Source: Calothrix sp. CSU_2_0
Lineage (GTDB): Bacteria > Cyanobacteriota > Cyanobacteriia > Cyanobacteriales > Nostocaceae
NCBI GenBank assembly: GCA_012034595.1
Contig: JAAUPE010000013.1
Coordinates: forward strand, 1 to 64,000
DNA: 64,000 nt
Direction of reading: 5' to 3'
This document shows, in pieces, positions 47,346 to 55,489 of the stretch (the first letter of the stretch is position 1; the number at the start of each line of letters is the position of its first letter). The position numbers were made by a program, and so were the translations under genes. A model generated the notes under the pieces. That model worked only from the letters and a program-made list of their open reading frames with translations. It searched no databases and was not told the origin of the DNA.

Positions 47346-48224
47346 ATGCGTCGAGATTCGATTTTTTATAAACTATTCCAACAATACCCAAATTTATTGT
47401 TTGAATTATTGACAAATCCACCAGAAAATGCAGATGCATATCGATTTGATTCGGTAGCTGTTAAAGAACCAAAATTTGAAATTGATGGAGTATTTTTACC
47501 ACCCGTAACTGAAAATCCTGGGGTTGTCTATTTCTGTGAGGTGCAGTTTCAGAAAGACGAGCTACTTTATGAACGGGTATTTGCAGAATCTTACTTATAT
47601 TTTTACCGCAATCGTGCCAGATTTAGTAATTTGCAATTAGTGATAATTTACCCATCCCGTAAGATTGAGCAAAGTGATATTCGTCCTTATTTGAGTCAAC
47701 TTAACAGCCCACAAGTAAATCGCATATATTTGGATGAGTTGGGTGATATTCGCCAATTACCTGTATGGGTAGGATTGATGGTGTTAACTACCCTTGATGA
47801 TGAACAAGCAACCCAGGAAGCAAGGTATTTGTTAGCGAGGAATCAACAAGAAGAACCTCAAGCAGGAAATCGCGCCATAATAGAGTTAATCACGACGATA
47901 ATGGTGTACAAGTTTGAAAATAAAAGTCGTATAGAGGTAGAAGAGATGTTAGGAATTACACTTCAAGAAACGCGGGTTTATCGGGAAATTAAGGAAGAGG
48001 GAATACAGGAAGGAGAAGAACGAGGAGAACAACGGGGATTACAAAGAGAAAAATCGCTCATCCTCCGTCAACTAAATCGACGGGTAGGAGAATTACCAGA
48101 GAATATTCGTCAACAGGTTGAAGCTTTGCCTTTAGAACAGTTGGAAAATCTTGGTGAAGCATTGCTTGATTTTTCTAGTATGGCTGATTTACAAGCTTGG
48201 CTTGAGGAGAATGTAAGTCGTTAG
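47346..48224 (+). CDS. DUF2887/Rpn family protein with DUF4351 tail, intact
   Basis: This 292-residue protein has the DUF2887 nuclease-like domain: SIFYKLFQQYPNLLFELLTN, KFEIDGVFLPP and VVYFCEVQFQKDELLYERVF (a D...ExQ type core). A linker with charged repeats (EGEERGEQRG) follows, then a C-terminal DUF4351 helical domain (KSLILRQLNRRVGELPE...LEQLENLGEALLDF). Rpn proteins promote RecA-independent recombination in E. coli. The intact copy has two broken relatives in the window, at 37751-40045 and 44659-45511. Confidence 0.85.
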   Translation: MRRDSIFYKLFQQYPNLLFELLTNPPENADAYRFDSVAVKEPKFEIDGVFLPPVTENPGVVYFCEVQFQKDELLYERVFAESYLYFYRNRARFSNLQLVIIYPSRKIEQSDIRPYLSQLNSPQVNRIYLDELGDIRQLPVWVGLMVLTTLDDEQATQEARYLLARNQQEEPQAGNRAIIELITTIMVYKFENKSRIEVEEMLGITLQETRVYREIKEEGIQEGEERGEQRGLQREKSLILRQLNRRVGELPENIRQQVEALPLEQLENLGEALLDFSSMADLQAWLEENVSR

Positions 48225-48281
48225 GTCATTGTTAGTATATTAAATTTAATAGCTATCTCCCATAGCAACAACTATTAACAG

Positions 48282-48323
48282 GTCAAAGAGACCCTGCCGT
48301 GGAACGACAGGGCTTCCTTTGAC
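48282..48323. repeat. Nested palindrome
   Basis: GTCAAAG...CTTTGAC encloses CCCTG...CAGGG and CGT...ACG, giving a 42-base imperfect hairpin between the DUF2887 gene and a toxin-antitoxin pair. It could terminate the upstream gene or be a dispersed repeat. Confidence 0.5.
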
Positions 48324-48372
48324 TTCGTGAAAAACGAGTTCAACTAAATTAAAAAAAACTATAACTAAATCC

Positions 48373-48600
48373 ATGCAAACAAACCCAAACGTTACATTAC
48401 TAAAAGTGAAAAATTTAGCGATGCAGCTACCGACAGTCGAGCGGTGGGAATTGCTTAAAATCCTCATCGATTCGGTACAACCAGAAACCGCCACTTCAAC
48501 CCCAGAATATCCCCAGCCTCAATTCTATGGATGTATCCAAGACGAAACATTTTTTCGCCATCCCCAAGGAGAACAACAAAGAAGAGAAGAAATTTTATGA
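48373..48600 (+). CDS. Antitoxin of a VapC-type pair, cyanobacterial type
   Basis: This 75-residue protein has a helix-rich N-terminus (LLKVKNLAMQLPTVERWELLKILIDSV), the same style as the small protein at 49238-49456. These proteins sit immediately ahead of PIN toxins in cyanobacteria. It overlaps the toxin gene by 4 bp (ATGA). Its antitoxin role is inferred from position and pattern. Confidence 0.7.
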   Translation: MQTNPNVTLLKVKNLAMQLPTVERWELLKILIDSVQPETATSTPEYPQPQFYGCIQDETFFRHPQGEQQRREEIL

Positions 48601-49005
48601 AATTTCTGCTAGATACTAACACTTGCATTATTTATATGCGTGGTAAAAACACAACCTTAAAGCGAAAACTAGAATAAAGCTGCAACTAAAGATATTGCCG
48701 TTTGCTCAATTGTCAAAGCTGAACTATTTTATGGCGCAATGAAAAGTGCTAACCCAGAACGGAATCTTACTTTACAACAACAATTTTTAGCTCAATTTAT
48801 ATCACTACCCTTTGACGATTTAGCCGCAATGATATTTGGAACTATTCGCTCTGGGCTAGAAGTATTAGGCACACCCATTGGAGCGTATGATTTGCAAATT
48901 GCTGCCATTGCACTGACAAATAATTTAACCCTTGTCACCCATAATACTAGAGAATTTCAGCGTGTTAATAACTTACTGATTGAAGATTGGGAGATAGATA
49001 ATTAG
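48597..49005 (+). pseudogene. vapC: PIN-domain toxin VapC, frameshifted
   Basis: The gene opens MKFLLDTNTCIIYMRGKN (PIN-domain Asp6) and reads to KLE, then meets TAA. The remaining body (AATKDIAVCSIVKAELFYG, GAYDLQIAAIALTNNLTLVT) continues in the next frame to 49005. One inserted T near 48687 explains the shift. The second half contains the later PIN acidic residues. The toxin is probably inactive while its antitoxin is kept. Confidence 0.78.
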
Positions 49006-49129
49006 TTAGGAAATATCCAAAATTTTATCAGTGAGGAGTTGGGATTTACAACTCAAATTCTTGAGCGATCGCTCGATCATTAAGACAGTACGAAATCAAA
49101 CGAGACGAAGGGTATTGCATAGCTTTGTG

Positions 49130-49190
49130 TATAACCAGAAAATGCGATCGCACTCAATAGTCGTCAATGGTATCCCGTGGCTTTATAATT
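49130..49190. repeat. HIP1-associated dispersed repeat, copy 1
   Basis: A gcgatcgca core followed by TAGTCGTCAATGGTATCCCG and TGGCTTT. Two further copies (49877-49920 and 49936-49980) flank the PIN gene at 49459 on its right side, with the variants ATGGTCGCCAAAGGCATCGC and TAGTCGTCAATGGTATACCG. Confidence 0.6.
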
Positions 49191-49237
49191 AAATTAAAAT
49201 CTGAGGTAAACCTTTAGATAAAAGCAGGAAAAAGTTA

Positions 49238-49456
49238 ATGACATTGCAAGAGCTACAAAAACAAGCGTTACAGTTACCAATTGATAAGCGTTGGCAGTTG
49301 GTGCAAACTTTACTTGAATCATTAAAGCAAGAAGGTTATTCGGTGCAGAAGCAAGGGAATTTATCTCGATTGCGAGGGATTGCTAAAAATGAAGCAGTCT
49401 CAAGTGATGAAGATATTGCAACAGATTATGTTACTTATCTCACCGAAAAATATTAG
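49238..49456 (+). CDS. Antitoxin-like protein, partner of PIN toxin
   Basis: This 72-residue protein begins MTLQELQKQALQLPIDKRWQ, nearly the same N-terminal pattern as the antitoxin-like protein at 48373. It ends with an acidic segment (EAVSSDEDIATDYVTYL). It lies 2 bp ahead of the PIN toxin gene. The role is inferred from this pairing. Confidence 0.72.
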   Translation: MTLQELQKQALQLPIDKRWQLVQTLLESLKQEGYSVQKQGNLSRLRGIAKNEAVSSDEDIATDYVTYLTEKY

Positions 49457-49458
49457 CG

Positions 49459-49869
49459 ATGAAAGTCCTAATTGATACAAATATAGTTCTTGATTTCCTG
49501 CAAGACAGACAACCTTTCGTAGAAGATGCGGTGAGACTTTTTGAGAAGGTTGATGCTGGTGAGGTTGAAGGGTTTATTGCGGCAACAACAATCACTAATA
49601 TTTACTATATTGTTCGCAGAGCCGCAGGTGTGCAAGCTGCTAAAGATGCGATCGCTCAAGTATTAACTGATTTACATATTTGTGCAGTTGACAGAAGTGC
49701 ATTAGAACAAGCACTTTCGCTAAATTTTAAAGATTTTGAAGATGCGGTACAGTATGCTTGTGGAATGGCGTATGGAGTGGACGCAATTGTAACTCGTGAT
49801 GCTTCTGGTTTTACAGATGCAGAAATTCCAGTCATGTCACCTGGGGAATTTAACAGAAGATTAGAATGA
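49459..49869 (+). CDS. PIN-domain toxin, VapC-like
   Basis: This 136-residue intact PIN domain has KVLIDTNIVLDFLQDRQPF with Asp6 and a second Asp13. FKDFEDAVQYACGMAYGVDAIVTRD follows with the remaining acidic residues. It is likely an RNase toxin held by the antitoxin upstream. It is the third VapBC-like pair within 3 kb and the only one of the three with an unbroken toxin. Confidence 0.86.
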   Translation: MKVLIDTNIVLDFLQDRQPFVEDAVRLFEKVDAGEVEGFIAATTITNIYYIVRRAAGVQAAKDAIAQVLTDLHICAVDRSALEQALSLNFKDFEDAVQYACGMAYGVDAIVTRDASGFTDAEIPVMSPGEFNRRLE

Positions 49870-49876
49870 ACGGAAA

Positions 49877-49980
49877 TTGCGATCGCACAAAATGGTCGCC
49901 AAAGGCATCGCGTGACTTTTAAAATAGCCAATATGAAGCGATCGCACGAAATAGTCGTCAATGGTATACCGTGGCTTTGT
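49877..49980. repeat. Two HIP1-associated dispersed repeats in tandem
   Basis: Two copies, each starting with gcgatcgcac and followed by a GTCG(T/C)CAA(T/A)GG motif and a short GTGRCTTT end, lie side by side. They match the copy near 49130-49190. Non-coding. Confidence 0.6.
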
Positions 49981-50057
49981 GTTTAACCAGAAATTTCCTT
50001 TTTCTTACAGTGTTCATTTTGTTAATTGCTAAAATTTTCGAGCTAGAGAAGAATTTT

Positions 50058-50237
50058 CTAACTCCTGTCTGTGAAACCTAAAAATCCATCGAAATCTGGA
50101 GCAAAATTAATTGTTGCAGTAGTATCATTTACCTTGCCATGCTTACGTAGTTTTGGTGGTTCATAGGGGAGACGGTTATCCTCCTTTTCATATTTAATCT
50201 CTTGAAATTCATTCGTGTTTTTAGCTGATTCTGTCAC
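50058..50237 (-). CDS. Lasso peptide precursor A2 (second precursor)
   Basis: A 59-residue ORF starting at GTG 50237 with a Shine-Dalgarno GGAG nine bases before it. The leader ends PYEPPKLRKHGKVNDTTATI, matching the A1 leader (PYEAPLLRKHGKVNDVTETI) at 15 of 20 positions. The predicted core is NFAPDFDGFLGFTDRS: with Thr at -2 the ring would be Asn1-Asp7; cutting one residue earlier gives an Ile1-Asp8 ring. Like A1 the core has Pro early, an Asp for ring closure, a Phe/Gly/Leu tail and a C-terminal serine. It is read opposite to the other lasso genes and lies between cyclase and kinase genes. Confidence 0.85.
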   Translation of the reverse strand: MTESAKNTNEFQEIKYEKEDNRLPYEPPKLRKHGKVNDTTATINFAPDFDGFLGFTDRS

Positions 50238-50288
50238 AGTTAATTTCTCCGTTTGATAAAATTAATTACGTTGTAAATGATTTCGTAA

Positions 50289-50327
50289 AAAGTGAAGTAT
50301 GACGATTTAGTCGTCGCACTCCACTTT
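50289..50327 (-). promoter_or_regulatory. Stem-loop in the upstream region of precursor A2
   Basis: A 17-bp arm (AAAGTGAAGTATGACGA) pairs with TCGTCGCACTCCACTTT with three mismatches around a five-base loop, about 50 bases before the A2 start. It may be an mRNA structure or an operator. The precursor A1 gene also has a hairpin upstream. Confidence 0.55.
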
Positions 50328-50471
50328 CTCAAATTTCATCAATTCAACGAAAAGCAGAAAATAGGGAAAACAAACACGACATTTGAGTAATGATAGTCAC
50401 ACAAATTCTATCTCTCTAGGGTGTGTGAACCAGTTTTTATGCAATCAGTACTCAGTTTGATATCAACACCT

Positions 50472-51122
50472 CTACTGCTTAGTTCCACTTGACCAGTAAG
50501 AAGTGCCGTTTCGGTCATAAGCTACCAGATTTCCATCATCCTGCATAATTAGTTTGCCTTCTTTATATTCAGTCCCGTACTTATTAATTGACCAAATGGG
50601 ATAGTCATTTCGGTCATAAATTACCAAGTTACCATCATTTTGAAAGCGAGTCTGTCCTATGGGTTTACCATTAGTACCTGATGCCCATAAAAGACTATCA
50701 TATTTATAAACAACCAAGTTCCCATCTTTCTGATATTCAAGCCTAAATATTCCGTTGCTTGATATTAGTTTATCGCCAGGATTTAAGAACTCATCTGCGA
50801 ATAACCTATCTTTAGCCAGATTATCTTTTTTAATAAGTACAGCATCCCTTCTAAAGCAATAAACCTCTGGATCGTGAGGGCGATTATTGCTCTTAGCGCG
50901 TTCACTATAAAAAGTTCCAGCGTTAATACCTGAATTGACATCTTTAGGTCTGATAGACCAGAGCGTGCAATCTTGTGAAGCTCCAGTACCTGTGTCATCC
51001 CAGATTGAGAATTCGCCAATATTCCCGCGAGAAACTAATTGTTTAGAGACCATGTTTAGAGGACTGTATCCAGAAGTACCGAGGTTTCTACCAGAGGTAC
51101 AAAAGAGGTACAAAAGCTGCAT
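50472..51122 (-). CDS. Bulb-type (mannose-binding) lectin-domain protein
   Basis: From ATG 51122 the protein has about 216 residues; a TTG start 12 codons upstream is also open. The C-terminal half holds three copies of the lectin motif QxDGNLVxY (QKDGNLVVYKYDSLLWASG, QNDGNLVIYD, QDDGNLVAYD). This matches one B-lectin beta-prism domain with three sugar-binding sites. The N-terminal half is unassigned and has conserved-looking cysteines (FCTSG, DCTLW, YCFRR). No signal peptide is clear. It sits between lasso precursor A2 and the kinase gene. Confidence 0.78.
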   Translation of the reverse strand: MQLLYLFCTSGRNLGTSGYSPLNMVSKQLVSRGNIGEFSIWDDTGTGASQDCTLWSIRPKDVNSGINAGTFYSERAKSNNRPHDPEVYCFRRDAVLIKKDNLAKDRLFADEFLNPGDKLISSNGIFRLEYQKDGNLVVYKYDSLLWASGTNGKPIGQTRFQNDGNLVIYDRNDYPIWSINKYGTEYKEGKLIMQDDGNLVAYDRNGTSYWSSGTKQ

Positions 51123-51233
51123 CGACGGCAAGGGATTGATTGGAAGTTTTGGTGTCAAAAAGCGTAGAAGGTATTTACTATTATTGAGAAATTTTAGTGA
51201 ATAGATTTGACAGCCGTTGCTTTAATTTAGCGC

Positions 51234-52238
51234 TCAAACTTTTTCGATCCCAGAGAGCCATTCCTGCATCTCAAGAGGTTGTTGCCAATTAAACATAAGC
51301 ACTATAAAATCATCAAGTTGGCGATCGCTTAATTGTTCGAGTTGACTAACTACCTGTGGCGTGAGAACCTCAGCCCCAAACTTAGCTCGAATTATAGTAC
51401 CTGCGGACTTTAGCTTACCTAGAAATTCACCTTCTAGTTTGCCTTCTAGTTTGCCTTCTAACCTAGCTTTGTTAAGTTGTTCTTCATACCAAGCATCGAT
51501 TTGTTCCATCGTTTTCATAAAATCTTCGTCCTCCGGAGTTAAACTATCACTAGGTATATCTTTCAAATAAACACAATATTTTATACATGCACTTATTATA
51601 TCATTTTTTTCCCTGCGCTCCGGTGATAGCTGCTTGATTGACTCAAAAGCCCTAGTCGCAGAGTGTTTATCTCCCAACATTTTTAGCCACATCGTTTCTG
51701 GACTATCAACCAATTCCGTGATAATCACAATTCCCAACCGAAAAATTGGAGGGATTCGATATACACCTACACCGAATTCAGTTGCTCTTTGAGCACCACA
51801 CAAATTCAATAGTTTTTCACTGCAATTCACCGTGAGAATCCACGTAAATGGATTTTGATTTTCAATTTGTTGTTTTGCTTTTTTCTTACTTGGTTGAGAA
51901 CTTGTTAATTCCGGTTTGGCTTTGGCACTCTCCACCAGTTCTTTCAGCTTTCTATCCCAATACAGATTTTTGCGAGTAATCGATTTATTAATATCCATTT
52001 CTTCTAGATACGAACTGTAATGTTCGATAATCACCGTTGGATGTTCTTGCATTAACAGGTCGAATAAACCTAAATTCTCAGAAAGCCACTCTGCGTTTTT
52101 TCGCTCTCCTATGAACATCAAATCAATTTCGAGGTCTTCATCATTGCGGACTTGGATATTTTGCAGAGTATTCCCTTTAGTTTTATATAAGGATTGGATA
52201 TAAAACTTGAAGAAGCGATCGTGTTTGTACTGAGCCAT
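51234..52238 (-). CDS. Rpn/DUF4351-like family protein, copy 2
   Basis: I place the start at ATG 52238 (MAQYKHDRFFKFYIQSLYKT), identical to the start of the paralogue at 1714-2697. The longer frame is not supported. The 334-residue protein is highly similar to copy 1 through NPFTWILTVNCSEKLL and QLSPERREKNDIISACIKYC. It differs by a LEGKLEGKLEG tandem stretch near residue 260 and a diverged C-terminus. The role is unknown. The repeat stretch is a short DNA tandem repeat that could vary in length. Confidence 0.6.
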   Translation of the reverse strand: MAQYKHDRFFKFYIQSLYKTKGNTLQNIQVRNDEDLEIDLMFIGERKNAEWLSENLGLFDLLMQEHPTVIIEHYSSYLEEMDINKSITRKNLYWDRKLKELVESAKAKPELTSSQPSKKKAKQQIENQNPFTWILTVNCSEKLLNLCGAQRATEFGVGVYRIPPIFRLGIVIITELVDSPETMWLKMLGDKHSATRAFESIKQLSPERREKNDIISACIKYCVYLKDIPSDSLTPEDEDFMKTMEQIDAWYEEQLNKARLEGKLEGKLEGEFLGKLKSAGTIIRAKFGAEVLTPQVVSQLEQLSDRQLDDFIVLMFNWQQPLEMQEWLSGIEKV

Positions 52239-52389
52239 TTCAATTCGTGCGCGCCTTTGGTAGAAGCTCTCATGTTGTAACAGTAATTTTAACTTGACAT
52301 TTTGGTAGTTAATTTTTATGTAAAAAATTATAACCAAAATTAAACTTTTCTCAGAACAGTAACCGATGTAGTTTTGAGTTTCGGCAACT

Positions 52390-53445
52390 ATGACGGTAAA
52401 CTATTATATACCGAATACACCTTCATCTAAAAAATCTCCCATCGCGTCTATAATTCATACCAAAACAGCAATATTATCAATGCAGCAACTAACTAAAACC
52501 TGCCATTATCAAATTTACGGTATTACCCTAAGCAGTAACCAACCCCTACCAATTTTAATTGCCGCTTCTAAAACATCCACAACAACGGTAGACGTGGAGG
52601 TTAACATCACAGAATGCGAATTATTGGATCAAGATATTAAAGCAGAAAATAAACACTATCGTTCTGGTTGGTATACAAAACAAAAAGTTGATGGGATTTA
52701 TTATTGCCTGTCTCTTCGTGGTGGCAACGAAATATTAGATGTGGAAATTGCTCCCGATGGCAAAAAAATCTGGATAACTTGGGCAAACTTACCCCTCGCT
52801 GAAGTCACTGCGATTTTAATCGGTTGCATATTAGGAACTGCTTTACGGTTGCAAGGAAAAATCTGCTTGCATAGCAGCGTGATTAAAGTAGATAATTGTG
52901 CGATCGCCATTATTGGCGCAAAGGGTGCAGGTAAGTCAACTACCGCAGCAGCATTTGCAAAACGCGGCTACCCAATTTTAGCTGATGACATTGCTGTTCT
53001 GGCTGACTATGGCGACTCCTTCTTAGTTCAACCTGGTTATCCTCGTCTGCGGTTATGGAAATCTGCTGTAAATGCGGTTTACGGTTCGGAAGCAGAATTA
53101 TCGCGGGTATTTAGGCAAACTGATAAGCATTTTGTGGAGTTACATCAAAATAATACATCGGCTTGGTGTTTTCACAGTCAACCTTTACCTCTGGCTGCAA
53201 TTTATATTCTAGGGGAGCGTCAACAGTCATTAGTAACACCCAGTGTAGAAACAGTTACCCCCCAAGTGGGTTTAATGCACTTAATTACTCACAGATACCC
53301 CCAATCTTTGAAGTTACAGCAAGATATGCAAAGGCGCGAATTTGCAGTATTGGGACGTTTAGCAGCAGCTGTACCAATGGGACATTTGCACCGAGAGGAT
53401 AATTTGGCTGAGTTGGGAAAAGTATGCGAAGCTTGCGTAAGGTAA
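52390..53445 (+). CDS. HPr kinase-like protein (lasso peptide kinase K)
   Basis: This 351-residue protein has an HprK C-terminal kinase core: Walker A IIGAKGAGKSTTAAAFA (about residues 174-190) and PILADDIAVL (residues 195-204). An alternative ATG at 52480 fits the family start (YGITLSSNQPLPIL) and may be the real one. HprK-like kinases in lasso clusters phosphorylate the C-terminal serine of the precursor. Both precursors here end in serine, which fits. It lies in the same orientation as the cyclase, exporter and B2-N genes, suggesting that it is the tailoring kinase of this locus. Confidence 0.8.
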   Translation: MTVNYYIPNTPSSKKSPIASIIHTKTAILSMQQLTKTCHYQIYGITLSSNQPLPILIAASKTSTTTVDVEVNITECELLDQDIKAENKHYRSGWYTKQKVDGIYYCLSLRGGNEILDVEIAPDGKKIWITWANLPLAEVTAILIGCILGTALRLQGKICLHSSVIKVDNCAIAIIGAKGAGKSTTAAAFAKRGYPILADDIAVLADYGDSFLVQPGYPRLRLWKSAVNAVYGSEAELSRVFRQTDKHFVELHQNNTSAWCFHSQPLPLAAIYILGERQQSLVTPSVETVTPQVGLMHLITHRYPQSLKLQQDMQRREFAVLGRLAAAVPMGHLHREDNLAELGKVCEACVR

Positions 53446-53560
53446 GTCGTTCGCATTTTAGAAGATATCGCGGGGTTCCAGGGTATGCATTTGGGGGCTG
53501 GTTGACAAAAATCCGATAAAATAAAAATCATCAAGGGAAAACTTTAATTGCCGCTTTACT

Positions 53561-53980
53561 ATGCCAGCCAAGGATTTTTACCATGATACTGTTGTTCAAG
53601 CCCTAATTAATGACGGCTGGGAAATTACTGACGACCCTTTGATTTTATCTTATGGTGGTAGAGAACTTTATGTTGATTTGGGTGCAGAAAAAACCACAAT
53701 AGCCGCTCAAAAAGATAATCTTAAAATAGCAGTTGAAATTAAAAGTTTTTTAAAACCTTCCCCAGTTAGGGACTTAGAAGATGCTGTTGGACAATATGGT
53801 GTTTATCAAAGCATTCTCACTGATATCGCATCGGAGCGAATACTTTACCTCGCAGTTCCTCAACGTTCTTACGAAAGTATTTTTACAGAAAAATTAGGGC
53901 AGTTAATCCTCAAAAGCTTAAAAATTAAACTCTTAGTATTTGATGATGAACAAAGGAGAATTATCCAATGGATACCTTAG
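53561..53980 (+). CDS. xisH: XisH family protein
   Basis: This 139-residue protein follows the XisH pattern: MPAKDFYHDTVVQALINDGW, VDLGAEKTTIAAQKDNLKIAVEIKSF, then EDAVGQYGVYQSIL. The D-x-(G)AE...VEIKSF segment has the layout of a PD-(D/E)XK nuclease. It overlaps xisI by 13 bp and is certainly co-translated with it. The family is named for fdxN-element excision, but most copies are not beside such elements. Confidence 0.9.
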   Translation: MPAKDFYHDTVVQALINDGWEITDDPLILSYGGRELYVDLGAEKTTIAAQKDNLKIAVEIKSFLKPSPVRDLEDAVGQYGVYQSILTDIASERILYLAVPQRSYESIFTEKLGQLILKSLKIKLLVFDDEQRRIIQWIP

Positions 53981-54303
53981 AACGCTATCGCCAAATAGTC
54001 AGCGAGTTAATCTACGAGTATGCCAAGTATAAACCTTCTCACGGTCAAATTGAAACCGAAGCAATTGTTGACTCAAAAACAGACCATTATGAAGTGATGC
54101 ATGTAGGTTGGGATGGGCAACGTCGGGTACATGGTTGTGTTGTACATATTGATATTATCCAAGGGAAAATTTGGATTCAACATGATGGTACAAATCGTCC
54201 GGTTGCTGAGGAGTTGTTAGAAGCTGGGGTTCCCAAAGAGGATATTATTTTGGGTTTTCATCCACCTCAAGTACGTCAATATACGGATTTTGGTGTAGCT
54301 TAA
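53968..54303 (+). CDS. xisI: XisI family protein
   Basis: This 111-residue protein begins MDTLERYRQIVSELIYEYAK and has the XisI blocks DHYEVMHVGWDGQRR, GCVVHIDIIQGKIWIQHDGT and ELLEAGVPKEDIILGFHPP. It overlaps xisH and should act with it. A second, orphan copy is at 40130-40465. Confidence 0.9.
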   Translation: MDTLERYRQIVSELIYEYAKYKPSHGQIETEAIVDSKTDHYEVMHVGWDGQRRVHGCVVHIDIIQGKIWIQHDGTNRPVAEELLEAGVPKEDIILGFHPPQVRQYTDFGVA

Positions 54304-54401
54304 TATCACGTAGTTTTGGCTGCGGAAAGCGATCGCTCGAACACCAAGACAGTTACAACGAATTGCTAAGGATTGTGAATAAAATAAGAAAGCAATTTCT
54401 C

Positions 54402-54463
54402 TTGTGGGGCAGGCATCCTGCCTGCATACTAAATAAAGAACGGGCAAGATGCCCATTCCACAA
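54402..54463. repeat. MITE-like dispersed repeat, TTGTGGGGCAGGC type
   Basis: The block begins TTGTGGGGCAGGCATCCTGCC and ends GGCAAGATGCCCATTCCACAA, giving inverted ends (TTGTGG/CCACAA) and internal GGC/GCC arms. No coding potential. It lies between xisI and a Uma2 gene. Confidence 0.65.
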
Positions 54464-54580
54464 TATGTGTAAATTATTTAAATTTCATTCCTAACCACAC
54501 AAATGCGATCGCAACAATTTTACAAGCGTTTGTTGTTGGATGCGATCGCGCTATCTCGCTGACAAATATAACTAAAATCA

Positions 54581-55219
54581 CTAAATCTTTGTCTTCACCC
54601 AAGTCCGAAACGCTTTCATTGTTTTATTTCTCCCCTCAATTTTACTGCGCTCTAAATACTGTGGAATTACCTCACTTAGAGGAAAACCAACAAAATGAGG
54701 GCTTTCATTCATCTGGACATATTGACTTGATTGTAATACATTAATTTCTAGTTGCGTTCCGTTAAATCGCCATAGTTCTTTTACTCCTAACACTTCGTAG
54801 TTATCGAATCGGGTTCGAGAAGAGATATCAATTTCCAAGGCTAAATCTGGTGGGGGGTCTACGGTTAAGTCGATGCGCTTTTTCCCCCGAATAGCTGCTT
54901 CATTTTCGATATAGAAACAGTCATCAGCTTCTATAGCTTGTTTCATGGTTTCGCTTTTAAAAGTTGTTGACCCTAAACTTCTAAATTCAATATCAAGTTC
55001 TTCAAGAAGCACTTTCACCAAGTCGGCAATTATAACTTTATCATCTTCATGTTCGGGTAAGGGCACCATGATTTCTAAGATTCCCCCACTGTAATTAATC
55101 CGCGAACCCCTTTTTTCCCCAAATTCTTCTAACAGTTGTTCGTACATTAGCCAACTGACATCAGTCATTAGGAGTTGCTGACCGGGAGGGACGACAATCT
55201 GCTTGAGATGAACTTGCAT
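54581..55219 (-). CDS. Uma2 family (DUF820) nuclease-like protein
   Basis: I choose ATG 55219 (MQVHLKQIVVPPGQQLLMTD) because GAGGAAAC lies just before it. The ~212-residue protein has the Uma2 pattern: SWLMYEQLLEEFGEKRG, RIDLTVDPPPDLALEIDIS (a D...ExD core), and EVLGVKELWRFNGT. It is the third full Uma2 gene here. Function unknown. Confidence 0.88.
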   Translation of the reverse strand: MQVHLKQIVVPPGQQLLMTDVSWLMYEQLLEEFGEKRGSRINYSGGILEIMVPLPEHEDDKVIIADLVKVLLEELDIEFRSLGSTTFKSETMKQAIEADDCFYIENEAAIRGKKRIDLTVDPPPDLALEIDISSRTRFDNYEVLGVKELWRFNGTQLEINVLQSSQYVQMNESPHFVGFPLSEVIPQYLERSKIEGRNKTMKAFRTWVKTKI

Positions 55220-55299
55220 AGTTTCCTCGCTACGAGAGTTATGGAACGAAGGTTTGGGTTTATCCTTCTCTTGCGAAGTTGATTTTAATGATAGCACTT

Positions 55300-55370
55300 T
55301 TGATAGTCAACATCTCTACAAGACTTTCAGGCAACGCATAATTTATTTCTGGAGATGTCTATTAGGTTAA
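55300..55370. repeat. Dispersed repeat related to 42747-42890
   Basis: ATCTCTACAAGACTTTCAGG then CAACGCATAATTTATT is the inverted counterpart of sequence near 42765-42800. The block ends GGAGATGTCTATTA, as does the other copy. It lies just upstream of the lasso exporter gene. Confidence 0.6.
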
Positions 55371-55489
55371 AGGTTGATTGACAGTCTTGACTGAACCGTA
55401 TTGGTTTATAGGTTATCATTTTCTGAAACTGCTCGAATCAACCCGAATGCAGCATATAATGACACATTTGTTACCTCCTTCGGCTTTGA

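Noticed and set aside
49100-49980. CRISPR-like repeated gcgatcgcac blocks
   Set aside because: There are only three copies, unevenly spaced, with a gene between them; HIP1-associated dispersed repeats explain them.
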